Position numbers and translations under genes: made by a program
Source of the DNA: Streptococcus suis
Lineage (GTDB): Bacteria > Bacillota > Bacilli > Lactobacillales > Streptococcaceae
Length of the DNA: 64,000 nt
Direction: 5' to 3'
Assembly (NCBI RefSeq): GCF_017601095.1
Contig: NZ_JAGFUX010000002.1
Span: 124,001-188,000, forward strand
Part shown: piece after piece, positions 27,511 through 36,847 of the stretch
Layout: every line of letters starts with the position of its first letter
Position numbering within the stretch: position 1 is the first letter of the stretch
Notes under the pieces: generated by a model
What the model was told of the DNA's origin: nothing
What the model saw: the letters and a program-made list of their open reading frames with translations, nothing else
Database searches by the model: none

Positions 27511-28317
27511 TTATTCTGCTGCTGTCGAAACATCTTCGCCGAAATATTTCTCAGCAATTTCTGTCAATTTTCCTTCCGAAGCCAAATCAGCCAAGGCTTG
27601 GTCGATCGCTGCAACCAATTCTTCATTGCCTTTTACAACTGGAAAGGCGGTTGTCTGCACATCCTCTGTTAGAGCAACGACCTGAATCGCTGCATCCGGA
27701 TGTTGCTTCAAGTAATCCAAGTATACAACGTTGTCATTGATGGTTGCATCTACACGACCCGCCGTCAACAATTCAACAGCCTGTTGGAAACCATCTACTC
27801 CAACCACTTCTGCTCCATAGCTTTCAGCAACCGTTGCCCAGTTACTGGTCAAACTATTAGCAGATTTTTTACCTGAAAGATCTTCAAACTGCGTGATATC
27901 CTGGTTGGAAGACTGGGTCACCAAGGCACCGTAAATGTAGGTGTATGGCGTAGAAAAATCATACTTTTCCTTGCGCTCTTCGGTGATACTCACTTGGTTT
28001 GCCACAGTGTCAAATCGAGCCGCATCTAAGCCTGCGATCATGCCATCCCACTCTGTCTCAACAAACTCAACCTCAAGCCCCAATTTTGTTGCAACAGCTT
28101 CTGCAACTTCAACATCGTAACCGACCAGCTTTCCGCTCTCATCATGGTAAGAATAAGGAGCATACGCACCCTCTGTACCAATCTGAATGACTCCTTCTGC
28201 TTGAATTTGCTCATAGAGAGTTTGGTCTGAACTGGTGCTCGTCGATGAGCTGGTGCTGCAAGCTGCCAAAGCAAAACTTGCAAGGACGATACTAGTGAAC
28301 AATGCCATTTTTTTCAT
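27511..28317 (-). CDS. Amino-acid ABC transporter substrate-binding lipoprotein (cystine type)
   Basis: 268 residues. Lipoprotein signal with the lipobox LAAC at residues 17-20, a Ser/Thr linker, then a type 2 periplasmic-binding fold (SBP_bac_3): IGTEGAYAPYSYHDESGK and GYDVEVAEAVA are hallmarks. Cystine (TcyA-like) is the best guess for the ligand; glutamine or another polar amino acid cannot be excluded. The 170 nt upstream show no convincing riboswitch or T-box. Confidence 0.9.
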   Translation of the reverse strand: MKKMALFTSIVLASFALAACSTSSSTSTSSDQTLYEQIQAEGVIQIGTEGAYAPYSYHDESGKLVGYDVEVAEAVATKLGLEVEFVETEWDGMIAGLDAARFDTVANQVSITEERKEKYDFSTPYTYIYGALVTQSSNQDITQFEDLSGKKSANSLTSNWATVAESYGAEVVGVDGFQQAVELLTAGRVDATINDNVVYLDYLKQHPDAAIQVVALTEDVQTTAFPVVKGNEELVAAIDQALADLASEGKLTEIAEKYFGEDVSTAAE

Positions 28318-28491
28318 ATTTTTCCACCTAATTCTGTAAAATAGTGTGCTGCGTTGAAAACCTGCCTTATTCTTTCATGAAACAAAACAAGCTCTTTCAA
28401 CTTATCATTTAGATATCTTATCATGACTAGCCCGACTTGACCAATATAGATTCTTTATCAAGGTCATTGAAAAAAACTATGGCATAGAAAA

Positions 28492-28511
28492 AGCGCCTCT
28501 TCAGAGACGCT
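28492..28511 (-). terminator. Terminator of the 60-residue secreted protein gene
   Basis: AGCGTCTCT/AGAGGCGCT stem with a 2-nt loop (minus strand), followed by TTTTTC. Confidence 0.75.
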
Positions 28512-28516
28512 ATTAA

Positions 28517-28699
28517 TTAGCATGCAAACTCGATTGGAACTGTAATCGTTTTGCCTTGAACAGGGCTTTTGACAGAGGCTTGCTCAAGTGTTGAATAAGT
28601 CTGAGCCATATAAGTCGTATCAGCCTGGACCAATTGCCCTGCTCCAATCATGGTAACAGATGCAAGGGCTGCAGATAAACCAATTTTTACTGAATTCAT
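28517..28699 (-). CDS. 60-residue secreted protein with a C-terminal cysteine
   Basis: Start at 28699 (AAGGAAG upstream). Signal peptide residues 1-26 (cleavage after LVQA), leaving a mature peptide of about 34 residues that ends VPIEFAC, with the only cysteine at the very end. It lies just downstream of the CHAP protein gene but has its own -10 and shares an upstream motif with it. No family recognised. The terminal Cys could allow disulfide pairing or thiol attachment. Confidence 0.6.
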   Translation of the reverse strand: MNSVKIGLSAALASVTMIGAGQLVQADTTYMAQTYSTLEQASVKSPVQGKTITVPIEFAC

Positions 28700-28733
28700 A
28701 ATAAATACTTCCTTATCTTGTTTTCTTAAGAAT

Positions 28734-28766
28734 AGTATAGTCTTGCTACCTTTCATAAAACTTAAA
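28734..28766 (-). promoter_or_regulatory. Promoter of the 60-residue protein with CiaR-like direct repeat
   Basis: -10 TATACT (28734-28739). Upstream, TTTAAG-N5-TGAAAG (minus strand, 28750-28766), close to the streptococcal CiaR box TTTAAG-N5-TTTAAG with two differences in the second half. Confidence 0.4.
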
Positions 28767-28779
28767 GGAACAATCCGTT

Positions 28780-29391
28780 TTAAACATCCGCTGGTGCATA
28801 GATATAGGAAATCTGCGCCCCCTCATTGGCTGGATTGAACCACCCACGGTAATTGGCCACCGTCATATTTCCCGCATAGTTTGATTCCAGAACCTGTACC
28901 TGGCCATCATCGCTGACTTCAGTCACGACTGCCACATGCCCGTAGCCCCCATCGGTCCACACCATAATGGCCCCTACTTTTGGTGTCGTTCCAACTTCAA
29001 ATCCTGCAGCAGCGGCACTGGCTGCCCAGTCTCCACCATTGCCCCAGTTATTGCCTGCCCAAGTGGCTACTTCCTTAGCTCCCCAGGTACACTGCCCAAC
29101 GGGATAAGTATTGGCCGTATAAGTGACCGTTACTTCCGATACCATATTGGTTGCAAGAGCTACTTGGGCTGCAGCTTCTGCAGCAGCTTTTGCTTCTGCT
29201 GCCACCTTGGCCTCTTCTGCCGCTTTTGCAGCGGCTTCTTCTTCAGCTTGTTGAGTTAGTTGGGCTACTGTTGGGCTATCTGTGCTACTGGTATCCGCTT
29301 GGACAGTCAAGCTTGCTAGACCTAGGGTAAAACTGGCGGTTGCAGCCAGCATCCCCATTTTGATTTTTTCTTGTACTGTTTGTGTCTTCAT
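28780..29391 (-). CDS. Secreted CHAP-domain protein (probable peptidoglycan amidase/endopeptidase)
   Basis: 203 residues. Start at 29391 with AAAGGAAAG upstream. Signal peptide about 1-33 (cleavage after VQA), an Ala/Glu-rich coiled-coil (about 43-80, many AAEAKAA-type heptads), then a CHAP domain with catalytic Cys in [10 protein letters not shown] (about 100) and His in YGHVAVV (about 151). Such proteins (PcsB-, Usp-like) cut peptidoglycan cross-links or stem peptides during division. It shares an upstream motif with the neighbouring small secreted protein. Confidence 0.88.
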   Translation of the reverse strand: MKTQTVQEKIKMGMLAATASFTLGLASLTVQADTSSTDSPTVAQLTQQAEEEAAAKAAEEAKVAAEAKAAAEAAAQVALATNMVSEVTVTYTANTYPVGQCTWGAKEVATWAGNNWGNGGDWAASAAAAGFEVGTTPKVGAIMVWTDGGYGHVAVVTEVSDDGQVQVLESNYAGNMTVANYRGWFNPANEGAQISYIYAPADV

Positions 29392-29422
29392 TTGGTTTCT
29401 TTCCTTTACCTTTTTGTCATGC

Positions 29423-29493
29423 ATTCTATCCTAAAGGAGAAAACTTGCAGGAAACTTAAGGAAATGTAACAAGTATTACAACAAACTTGCAGG
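29423..29493 (-). promoter_or_regulatory. CHAP gene promoter with CiaR-like box and direct repeats
   Basis: -10 TAGAAT (29423-29428); CTTAAG-N5-TGCAAG on the minus strand (29444-29460); the 11-mer AAACTTGCAGG occurs at 29441-29451 and again at 29483-29493, 42 bp (four helical turns) apart; between them an inverted repeat TGTAA-N6-TTACA (29465-29480). Dense for a small gene; suggests regulated expression. Confidence 0.45.
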
Positions 29494-29573
29494 TCCATAA
29501 CAAAATCATTTAAAAATAATCACAGGTAGTTTTTTTTAGAATAAGGCCACTTTTTTCTAGGTCGATTCTATGC

Positions 29574-29579
29574 TATACT
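29574..29579 (+). promoter_or_regulatory. Extended -10 of the alpha/beta hydrolase gene
   Basis: TGCTATACT, 23 nt before the ATG at 29603. Confidence 0.5.
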
Positions 29580-29602
29580 GGAAAAAACTGCTGGAGGATT
29601 GT

Positions 29603-30367
29603 ATGAAAGACATTGTTTTGATTCACGGAACTTGGTGTGATGGCTCCGTCTGGGGAGATTTTGCTCGTAAATTAGAAAACATGGGCTTACGGGTCCACAC
29701 GCCTAGCCTACGCTACCACGACCTGCCTTATGATGAGGTCATGGAAAAGGTCGGTGCGGTCAGCCTGACTGACTATACCGATGACTTGGTGGCCTTGGTC
29801 GAGAGTCTGGAGGAACCACCGCTACTTTTGGGGCACTCTCTGGGCTGTTTACTCGCTCAAATGGTGGCGGAACGCACTCAGGTAGCTGGTATGATTCTCA
29901 TGGGTCCAGCTCCAACAGCTGACATCTTCGCCCTCTATCCAACCATGATCCGCTGCTTCATTCGTCACTTCCTGCGGTGGGGATTTTGGAAAAAGCCCAT
30001 GCCACCTTACAAGGATGAGTTCTTCCGCTACTGCCTCAACGTTCAAGACCCAGCTCTCAAAGAAGATATTTTCAAGACCTTGGTACCTGAGTCTGGCAAG
30101 GTCTATACCCAAATGGCCTTTCCTTTCTTTGATAAAAGCAGAGCAGGTTATGTCGATTTCAGCAAGATTACAGGACCTGTCCTAGTCATCACAGGAAGCG
30201 AAGACAAGATGACCGTATCTGCTATTGCCCGAAAAACAGCCAAGAATTACAAGGACTCCGTTCTGGTTTCCCTAACAGGTGCAGACCATATGTACGAGTC
30301 CGGCAAGTTCCAAGACAAAACTCTCTCTGTTATCCAGGCTTGGTTGAGCGAGAAGAAGTATCTATAG
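29603..30367 (+). CDS. Alpha/beta hydrolase
   Basis: 254 residues; start at 29603 (GGAGG 5 nt upstream). The nucleophile is in LLGHSLGC (Ser about 83), preceded by an oxyanion motif LIHGTW near residue 6; the acid is probably the Asp in ITGSEDKM and the base the His in GADHMYE. The substrate is unknown; esterase or lactonase are typical family activities. Single gene, opposite in direction to its neighbours. Confidence 0.85.
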   Translation: MKDIVLIHGTWCDGSVWGDFARKLENMGLRVHTPSLRYHDLPYDEVMEKVGAVSLTDYTDDLVALVESLEEPPLLLGHSLGCLLAQMVAERTQVAGMILMGPAPTADIFALYPTMIRCFIRHFLRWGFWKKPMPPYKDEFFRYCLNVQDPALKEDIFKTLVPESGKVYTQMAFPFFDKSRAGYVDFSKITGPVLVITGSEDKMTVSAIARKTAKNYKDSVLVSLTGADHMYESGKFQDKTLSVIQAWLSEKKYL

Positions 30368-30374
30368 ACAGCCA

Positions 30375-30403
30375 AAAACGACCTCCAAGACGGAAGTCGT
30401 TTT
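30375..30403. terminator. Terminator of the hydrolase gene, possibly shared with leuS
   Basis: AAAACGAC/GTCGTTTT stem with inner CTCC/GGA pairing; T-rich on the plus side, and reached by minus-strand transcripts running past the leuS tail copies. Confidence 0.65.
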
Positions 30404-30424
30404 CTTGTTATTTTTTATTTTCAT

Positions 30425-30602
30425 TTATTTCACAACAATATTAACTAGTTTAGTTGGCTCCAACAGTTCAGTGAACTGTTGGAGGTTGGAAATAGACAAA
30501 CAAATGAGTCAATCGTTATTTGGTAACGATATTGACAAGTTTGGTTGGCTTCAACAGTCTGAGAATAGACTGTTGAAGGTAGGAAATGGGCAAATAAATT
30601 GG
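30425..30602 (-). repeat. Two degenerate tandem copies of the leuS 3' end with hairpins
   Basis: Two units (30425-30515 and 30516-30602) follow the leuS stop. Each has a conserved post-stop spacer, a hairpin and a short stretch encoding [12 protein letters not shown] (KLVNIVTK-stop in the inner copy), which is exactly how LeuRS ends. Stops recur every 87-91 bp. Hairpins are at 30458-30484 (perfect 13-bp stem) and 30549-30578 (12-bp stem); they differ at several positions but both arms change together. Confidence 0.8.
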
Positions 30603-33104
30603 TTACTTCACAACAATATTAACCAATTTATTTACAACCGTAATCACCTTCACCACTGTTTGCCCAGCGATTTCAGCTTGGACTTTTTCGTCTGCAAGGG
30701 CAACTTTTTCGAGTTCTGCTGGTGCTAGGTCTTTGGCTACGGTCAAGCGAGCTTTTACTTTACCCTTGATTTGGACAACGATTTCCACTTCGCTTTCTAC
30801 CAGCTTGCTTTCGTCATATGTTGGCCATGCGACATAGCTGATTGACTGGCCTGTATTTGCAAGACCCTGCCAGAGTTCTTCTGCCAAGTGTGGTGCAAAT
30901 GGGGCAATCAATTGGACAAAGCCTTTGGCGTAGTCAACATAGAGCTTATCTTCTTTGTTAGCAGCGTTGACAAAAATCATGAGCTGGGCGATAGCCGTGT
31001 TGAATTTCAAGTCTTCAATATGCTCTGTCACCGTCTTCACAGTTTCATGGTACACTTTATCAAGCGCTCCGCTATTGTCCACCACAAGCTCCTTGGTAGT
31101 CAAGAGGCGATAAACACGGTCCAGGAACTTACGGCTGCCCTCGAGGCCTTCTTCTGACCAAGCGATTGATGCATCAAGTGGGCCCATGAACATCTCGTAA
31201 ACACGGAGGGTATCCGCACCAAACTGCTCGACTACATCGTCTGGGTTGACCACGTTTTTAAGGGACTTAGACATCTTAGCAGGTGCCTGCTCCAACTTCT
31301 CACCAGTTTCGATGTGGAAGAAGGAACCATCACGTTTTTCAACCTTATCTGTCGCTACAAGCGCCCCACGGCTGTCGCGATAGCTAGTTCCCAAAATCAT
31401 CCCTTGGTTAAAGAGTTTTTGGAAAGGCTCTTTGGTTGGCACAACGCCAAGGTCGTAAAGGAACTTGTGCCAGAAACGAGCATAAAGTAAGTGAAGGACC
31501 GCATGCTCGGCACCACCGATGTAGATGTCCACTGGCAACCATGCTTTGAGAAGCTCCTCGTCTGCCAATTTCTCATCGTTGTGTGGGTCGATATAACGGA
31601 GGTAGTACCAGCTAGAGCCCGCCCATTGTGGCATAGTATTGGTCTCACGGCGACCTTTAACACCGTCTTCACGCACCACTTCCAACCAGTCTGTCAGGTT
31701 AGCAAGCGGCGATTCCCCTGTACCTGAAGGCTTGATGTCTGAGGTTTTTGGCAATACCAGAGGTAACTCATTTTCTGGTACGGCTGTGGAAGTTCCATCT
31801 TCCCAGTGGATGATTGGAATTGGCTCACCCCAATAACGTTGACGGCTGAAGAGCCAGTCACGGAGGCGGTAGGAAATTTTCTCCTGACCGACACCATTTT
31901 CTTCCAGCCAAGCCACCATTTTGGCAATGGCTTCTTCCTTGTTGAGTCCATCTAGGAAGTTCGAATTGATGTGGGCACCGTCTTCTGTATAAGGTGCTTC
32001 TTCTACATTGCCTCCTTCCAGAACTGGAATGATGTCCAAGTTAAACTGCTTGGCAAATTCCCAGTCACGCTCATCATGAGCAGGAACGGCCATGATAGCA
32101 CCTGTTCCGTAACTTGCAAGTACATAATCAGCAATCCAGATTGGTATTTCCTTGTTGTTCACAGGGTTGATGGCGTAGGCACCTGTCCAAACACCAGTCT
32201 TGTCTTTTGCTAGGTCTGTACGGGCCAGGTCTGATTTGAGAGAGGCTTGGCGTTTGTACTCTGCCACAGCTTCTGCTTGTTCAGCTGATGTGATACTATC
32301 GACCAAGTCATGCTCAGGGGCAAGAACTGCGTAGGTCGCACCGAAAAGGGTGTCCGGACGAGTTGTAAAGACTGTGAAGTCCTTGTCTGTGTCCTTGATT
32401 TTGAAGGTCACATTGGCACCGGTTGACTTGCCGATCCAGTTGCGTTGCATGTCCTTGATAGACTCTGGCCAATCAACTTCTTCTAAGTCGTTAAGCAAAC
32501 GCTCTGCATAGGCCGTGATTTTCAACATCCATTGGCGCATTGGCTTGCGGACAACTGGATAACCACCACGTTCAGACGTTCCGTCAGGAAGGACTTCTTC
32601 GTTGGCGATAGCTGTTCCCAATTCTTCTACCCAGTTTACAGGCACTTCTGCCTCATAGGCTAGGCCTTTTTCATACAACTTAGTGAAAATCCACTGAGTC
32701 CACTTGTAGTAGTTAGGATCAGTCGTATTGACCTCGCGGTCCCAGTCGTAAGAAAAGCCAAGGGCGTTAATCTGACGCTTGAAGTTGGCAATATTTTCCG
32801 CTGTAAAGTCTGCTGGGTCATTTCCCGTGTCCATTGCGTATTGCTCTGCTGGCAAACCAAAGGCATCCCAGCCCATTGGGTGAAGAACGTTGTAGCCCTG
32901 GGCACGCTTGTAACGGCTGAGAATGTCGGTCGCAGTATAGCCCTCTGGGTGACCAACGTGCAAGCCCGCCCCAGACGGATAAGGGAACATATCTAGGGCA
33001 TAAAAGTTTGGCTTGTCCGCATCTGTTCCCGTCTTAAAAGTATGATTTTTTGCCCAAAATTCCTGCCATTTGGGCTCGATTTCCTTGTGATTGTAGAAGC
33101 TCAT
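30603..33104 (-). CDS. leuS: Leucyl-tRNA synthetase
   Basis: Charges tRNA-Leu. 833 residues, full length for a bacterial class I LeuRS. HIGH-type motif HVGH (about 49-52), an editing (CP1) domain (about 225-420), KMSKS at about 616-620, and a C-terminal domain ending KLVNIVVK. Start at 33104 with GGAG upstream. No T-box leader is apparent in the 70 nt before it. Its last codons are repeated twice downstream. Confidence 0.97.
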   Translation of the reverse strand: MSFYNHKEIEPKWQEFWAKNHTFKTGTDADKPNFYALDMFPYPSGAGLHVGHPEGYTATDILSRYKRAQGYNVLHPMGWDAFGLPAEQYAMDTGNDPADFTAENIANFKRQINALGFSYDWDREVNTTDPNYYKWTQWIFTKLYEKGLAYEAEVPVNWVEELGTAIANEEVLPDGTSERGGYPVVRKPMRQWMLKITAYAERLLNDLEEVDWPESIKDMQRNWIGKSTGANVTFKIKDTDKDFTVFTTRPDTLFGATYAVLAPEHDLVDSITSAEQAEAVAEYKRQASLKSDLARTDLAKDKTGVWTGAYAINPVNNKEIPIWIADYVLASYGTGAIMAVPAHDERDWEFAKQFNLDIIPVLEGGNVEEAPYTEDGAHINSNFLDGLNKEEAIAKMVAWLEENGVGQEKISYRLRDWLFSRQRYWGEPIPIIHWEDGTSTAVPENELPLVLPKTSDIKPSGTGESPLANLTDWLEVVREDGVKGRRETNTMPQWAGSSWYYLRYIDPHNDEKLADEELLKAWLPVDIYIGGAEHAVLHLLYARFWHKFLYDLGVVPTKEPFQKLFNQGMILGTSYRDSRGALVATDKVEKRDGSFFHIETGEKLEQAPAKMSKSLKNVVNPDDVVEQFGADTLRVYEMFMGPLDASIAWSEEGLEGSRKFLDRVYRLLTTKELVVDNSGALDKVYHETVKTVTEHIEDLKFNTAIAQLMIFVNAANKEDKLYVDYAKGFVQLIAPFAPHLAEELWQGLANTGQSISYVAWPTYDESKLVESEVEIVVQIKGKVKARLTVAKDLAPAELEKVALADEKVQAEIAGQTVVKVITVVNKLVNIVVK

Positions 33105-33137
33105 GTCATTTCTCCATGTCAATAAATTATCTTTACT

Positions 33138-33143
33138 ATTATA
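33138..33143 (-). promoter_or_regulatory. leuS -10 element
   Basis: TGATATAAT (extended -10) about 34 nt upstream of the leuS start. Confidence 0.5.
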
Positions 33144-33173
33144 TCACGTTTTTGGGGAATTAGGAAAGACAAA

Positions 33174-33197
33174 AACAGCCAGTTTTCACTAGCTGTT
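33174..33197 (-). terminator. Terminator of pepO
   Basis: AACAGC..AGT/ACT..GCTGTT stem, T-run on the minus strand, 9 nt past the pepO stop. Confidence 0.75.
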
Positions 33198-33205
33198 TTC
33201 CCGTT

Positions 33206-35098
33206 TTACCAAATAATCACGCGGTCTTCTTTGGCACGCCACATGCCGTCGCCTTCTTGAACGCCAAATGTTTCATGGAATTCATCGAAGTTTGGCAACT
33301 GGATGTTGGTGCGTAGGTGACCTGGTGCGTGGACATCGACACTAGCCAACATCTGCATGAACTCAGGACGGGCCTTCATTCGCCAGATGCGAGCAAAGTT
33401 GGTGAAGAACTCTTCTGCGGAGAAGTCGTCCTCCGACTTGGCTGCTTCCAAGGCCGCTGCAATCCCACCAAGGTCGGCAATGTTTTCTGACACGGTCAAT
33501 TTACCATTGATTTTGGCACCGTAGGAATCCTGACCTTCAAACTGGTCAATGACCTGCTGAGTACGAGCTTCAAATGCTGCATAATCTTCCTCTGTCCACC
33601 AGTTATTCAAGCTACCATGCTCATCAAAGGAGGCACCGTTTGAATCAAAGGCATGGGAAATCTCGTGGGCAATAACCGCACCGATACCGCCGTAGTTAGC
33701 TGATGAAGACTGCTCCAGAGAGTAGAATGGCGCCTGCAAAATGGCTGCTGGAAAGACAATCAAGTTCTTCTGTGGATTGTAGTAGGCGTTGACCATATGA
33801 GCTGGCATGCCCCACTCCTTAATGTCCACAGGCTTGTTCCACTTGCTCCAACCATGAGCAATGTCAATCTTGTTTAGTTCGATGGCATTTTCCACCAAGG
33901 ACTTACTTGGGTCAACAAGCTTCTTATAATAACGCTCTGGCAAGGCTTCTGGGTAGCCGATATAAGGCTTGATGACATTGAGTTTGACAATGGCCTTGTC
34001 ACGCGTTTCCTGAGCCAACCAGTCTGCCGTTTCCAAACGAGACTTGTAGACCTCAATCATCTTGGCAACCTTAGCTTCCACATCTGCCTTGGCTTCTGGA
34101 GAGAATTTTTCGCCAGCATACCAGAGACCGAGGGCTTGGTTAAAGTAGCCTTGAGCCAGATTGTAGGCTGCTTTTTCTTGGTTTTGAGCCTGTGGAGTAC
34201 CAGAAAGGGCACGGCTGTAGGCACCTGCTAGAATACGAATTTCATCCGACAGAAAGGCTGTATAGGCCCCAGCCGCTTTCAAAATCAAGGTCGCTTTCAA
34301 AAGCTCCCAATTATCCGCACTGTAAATGTCCTTGGCAGCCTGCCAGAAGCGTTCCTCTGGCACGATAATCTTGTCTGGTGTTTGCCCCAAAATCGCTGTG
34401 AAGAAACCATCCAAAGGCAACTCTGGTGCCAAGGCAGTAAAATCTGCCCACTCGTACGGGTGGTAAAGTTTGGCGTACTCAGAACCTTCTTCATTAGACA
34501 GAACATACTTGGCAACCTTGGCGTCTAATTCCAAACGTTTATCTAGAAGGTCCTTGATTTCCTCATCGCTGAAACCAAACTTAGGCAGGAGGGCTTCTTG
34601 GCTCTCTCTCCACGTTTTGAGCAACTCTGCTCCTTTTTCATGCCCTTCCTCATAGTAGGTTGTATCTGGCAGGATAATGCCTAGAGAATCTGCCCAGAGG
34701 ACATTGGTGGTCGCGTCCATAAAGTCAGGTGCCACACCGAAAGGCATGAGGTTTGGCTTGCCTACCAACTCGTATTCTGCCAGCTTGCTGGTAAATTCTT
34801 CGAAAGAGTTGAGAGCCTTGTACTCTGCAATCAAGGCTTGCGCTGGTTCTGCTCCCAAACGGTCACGGGTTTCATAGTCGGCCACTTGCTTGTGGAAGGC
34901 TACAAAGTTTTGCAAAACACTATCTTCTGGGAGATTTTCTCCCGCCAACCATGTGTTTGTCGTGTCAATCATGAGTTTTTCAATCTCATCCGCCAAATCA
35001 GAAAAGCCACCTGTTCTTGGCTTATCGTCTGGAATCACGGCTGTTTTTGCCCATTCACCATTGACGTATTCGTAAAAATCATCTTGTAAACGTGTCAT
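33206..35098 (-). CDS. pepO: M13-family endopeptidase O
   Basis: Neprilysin-like zinc metallopeptidase of 630 residues. The zinc motif is VIAHEISHAFD (HExxH about residue 478) and the third ligand lies in ENIADLGG; the C-terminal CxxW of mammalian relatives is replaced by RAKEDRVIIW. No signal peptide is seen, as in other streptococcal PepO, some of which still reach the surface and bind host proteins. Start at 35098 with AGGAGAAAATTA upstream; the 20 extra codons upstream lack a ribosome site. Confidence 0.94.
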   Translation of the reverse strand: MTRLQDDFYEYVNGEWAKTAVIPDDKPRTGGFSDLADEIEKLMIDTTNTWLAGENLPEDSVLQNFVAFHKQVADYETRDRLGAEPAQALIAEYKALNSFEEFTSKLAEYELVGKPNLMPFGVAPDFMDATTNVLWADSLGIILPDTTYYEEGHEKGAELLKTWRESQEALLPKFGFSDEEIKDLLDKRLELDAKVAKYVLSNEEGSEYAKLYHPYEWADFTALAPELPLDGFFTAILGQTPDKIIVPEERFWQAAKDIYSADNWELLKATLILKAAGAYTAFLSDEIRILAGAYSRALSGTPQAQNQEKAAYNLAQGYFNQALGLWYAGEKFSPEAKADVEAKVAKMIEVYKSRLETADWLAQETRDKAIVKLNVIKPYIGYPEALPERYYKKLVDPSKSLVENAIELNKIDIAHGWSKWNKPVDIKEWGMPAHMVNAYYNPQKNLIVFPAAILQAPFYSLEQSSSANYGGIGAVIAHEISHAFDSNGASFDEHGSLNNWWTEEDYAAFEARTQQVIDQFEGQDSYGAKINGKLTVSENIADLGGIAAALEAAKSEDDFSAEEFFTNFARIWRMKARPEFMQMLASVDVHAPGHLRTNIQLPNFDEFHETFGVQEGDGMWRAKEDRVIIW

Positions 35099-35166
35099 TA
35101 ATTTTCTCCTATCCTCTTTTTTATTTACTATAGTAACAAAAAAGTCTGACAATTTCATTTGCCAAA

Positions 35167-36000
35167 CTAGGTTTTTAGGGTATTTTTTAGGAAAAAGCTG
35201 ACGCAGACTGTCAGAAGCCCCATGACCGAACAGGTCCCAGACATGGTCAGATCAAGCCAGCTGGCAAGCCCAAAGCCTAGAACAATCATCAGAATGGCGC
35301 AGCATTGCCCCAAAACTAAAAACTGACAGAAATGCTTCGACCAAGGTAAGGCCGCCATACTGGGTGCTAGTAAGAAAATAATGACCGCCATAGAGCCGAC
35401 CGCTTCAAAGGACAAGACCGTTGTCAAGGAAACCAGAAAAATCAACCCTAGCTCCAGTCTTTTGGTGGCAATCCCTTGGAGTTTAGCCTGCTCCTTGTCC
35501 AAGAGATAGAGGGTCAGAGCTTGAAAGTTCAAGAAAAAGAAGACCAGTAAGACTAGCAAGAGCCCGACGGACTTGACCAAGGCCAAGGGTAGCGACAGGC
35601 CAAATAGGTCCAGCCTGTTAAGAGGGGCAAAGAGCACCTCGCCCATCAGGACCATATCCAAGTCCAGATGGACATTGCGGGCAAAGAGGGAGATGAGAAT
35701 AACCGCTAGGGCAAAGAAAAAGGTAAAGAGCAAGCCCGTCGCCGCATCCTGAGCCAACTTGCGAGTGTGTAGCCCCTCAATAGCTAGAACTGTCAGTAGA
35801 CCAAAAAACGCCGCCCCAAACAAGAGCAGGGGGGAATCAAGGTTGTGACTGACAAAGAAGCCCAGTACTATCCCCAACAGAACCGAGTGGGACAAGGCAT
35901 CTGCCAGCATGGCCTGATTGCGCACCACCAGGACAGACCCAATCAAGCCACAAGAAGAACCAACAGACAGTAAAATCAATAAGACCTCAAGCACCTGCAT
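35167..36000 (-). CDS. troD: Manganese ABC transporter permease 2
   Basis: 277 residues with eight to nine membrane segments, ABC-3 family. MLADALSHSVLLG (about 31-43) is the family signature. It overlaps the preceding permease by 14 nt. The ATG at 36000 touches the AAGGAG; a GTG two codons on (35994) has a better distance and may be the true start. Confidence 0.9.
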   Translation of the reverse strand: MQVLEVLLILLSVGSSCGLIGSVLVVRNQAMLADALSHSVLLGIVLGFFVSHNLDSPLLLFGAAFFGLLTVLAIEGLHTRKLAQDAATGLLFTFFFALAVILISLFARNVHLDLDMVLMGEVLFAPLNRLDLFGLSLPLALVKSVGLLLVLLVFFFLNFQALTLYLLDKEQAKLQGIATKRLELGLIFLVSLTTVLSFEAVGSMAVIIFLLAPSMAALPWSKHFCQFLVLGQCCAILMIVLGFGLASWLDLTMSGTCSVMGLLTVCVSFFLKNTLKT

Positions 36001-36847
36001 TCTCCTTTCTGATATAGGTCACATAAGCAAAAGCCACTAAAGAGGACAAACTCAAGCAAACAATAATAGCCGGTCCAGTCGATAACCCTGTCACCACTGA
36101 ACTCACATAACTTCCAAGTAGGGCTGAAAATCCAGCAATTCCTGCTGCTAATGCCAAGGTCTGGCCATAGGACTTTCCTAGAAGCAAGCCAAAGACAGCC
36201 GGTGCTATCAAGAAACTACTCATCAGGATAGCCCCAACCACCTTCAAGCCAACCGCAATCAAACTCATCATCAGAAACAGGGTCATACGGTCAATCTTTT
36301 CCACAGGAATCCCCACTAGCTTGGCAAATTGTCTGTCAAACAGATAGAGCTTGAACGACTGGTAGTGCCAGCCAAATAGGAACAAGGCTAGCAAGGCTAC
36401 CAAGCAAATGAGTACGACATCATCCAGCTGCATAAAGGCAGCCTGACCAAAGACATAGTTTTCCAAGCCTGCCTGGGCGGCTCCCTGAAAGACCTCATTG
36501 CCCTGAACATACTGCTTGAGAACCAAGCCCAGTCCAAAAAAAGCCGCTGAAACCAGTGCCAAGGCATTGACCCGACTGGTCCGCCCTCCTCGACAGAGCC
36601 AGCTGACCAGACCATAGGACAGGTAACCCGAAGCCACCGCTCCAATCAAAAGAAGCAGGGGCTGGCGTGACTGAAAGACCATATAGGACAGGATGATTCC
36701 TGGATAGGCCGCATGCCCCAAACTATCCCCGATTAAACTCTGCCTGGTCAAGACGCTAATGGTACCGATTTGACTAGCCGCCAAGGCTAAAACAAGGGTT
36801 CCCAGAGCTACCGTCCAAAAAGAATAGTCCTGCAACAGATCAAACAT
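35987..36847 (-). CDS. troC: Manganese ABC transporter permease 1
   Basis: 286 residues, ABC-3 family membrane subunit with the signature LIGDSLGHAAYPG (about 36-48). Start at 36847 inside the 3' end of the ATPase gene (AAGGAGG nine bases upstream); translation is probably coupled. Two different permease subunits are typical of TroABCD-type systems. Confidence 0.92.
   Translation of the reverse strand: MFDLLQDYSFWTVALGTLVLALAASQIGTISVLTRQSLIGDSLGHAAYPGIILSYMVFQSRQPLLLLIGAVASGYLSYGLVSWLCRGGRTSRVNALALVSAAFFGLGLVLKQYVQGNEVFQGAAQAGLENYVFGQAAFMQLDDVVLICLVALLALFLFGWHYQSFKLYLFDRQFAKLVGIPVEKIDRMTLFLMMSLIAVGLKVVGAILMSSFLIAPAVFGLLLGKSYGQTLALAAGIAGFSALLGSYVSSVVTGLSTGPAIIVCLSLSSLVAFAYVTYIRKENAGA

Noticed and set aside
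28318..28491. Riboswitch upstream of the cystine-type ABC operon
   Set aside because: No SAM, T-box or other conserved aptamer sequence and no strong terminator/antiterminator pair.
33105..33173. T-box riboswitch upstream of leuS
   Set aside because: The interval is too short and has no T-box sequence or antiterminator; only a promoter and the pepO terminator are seen.
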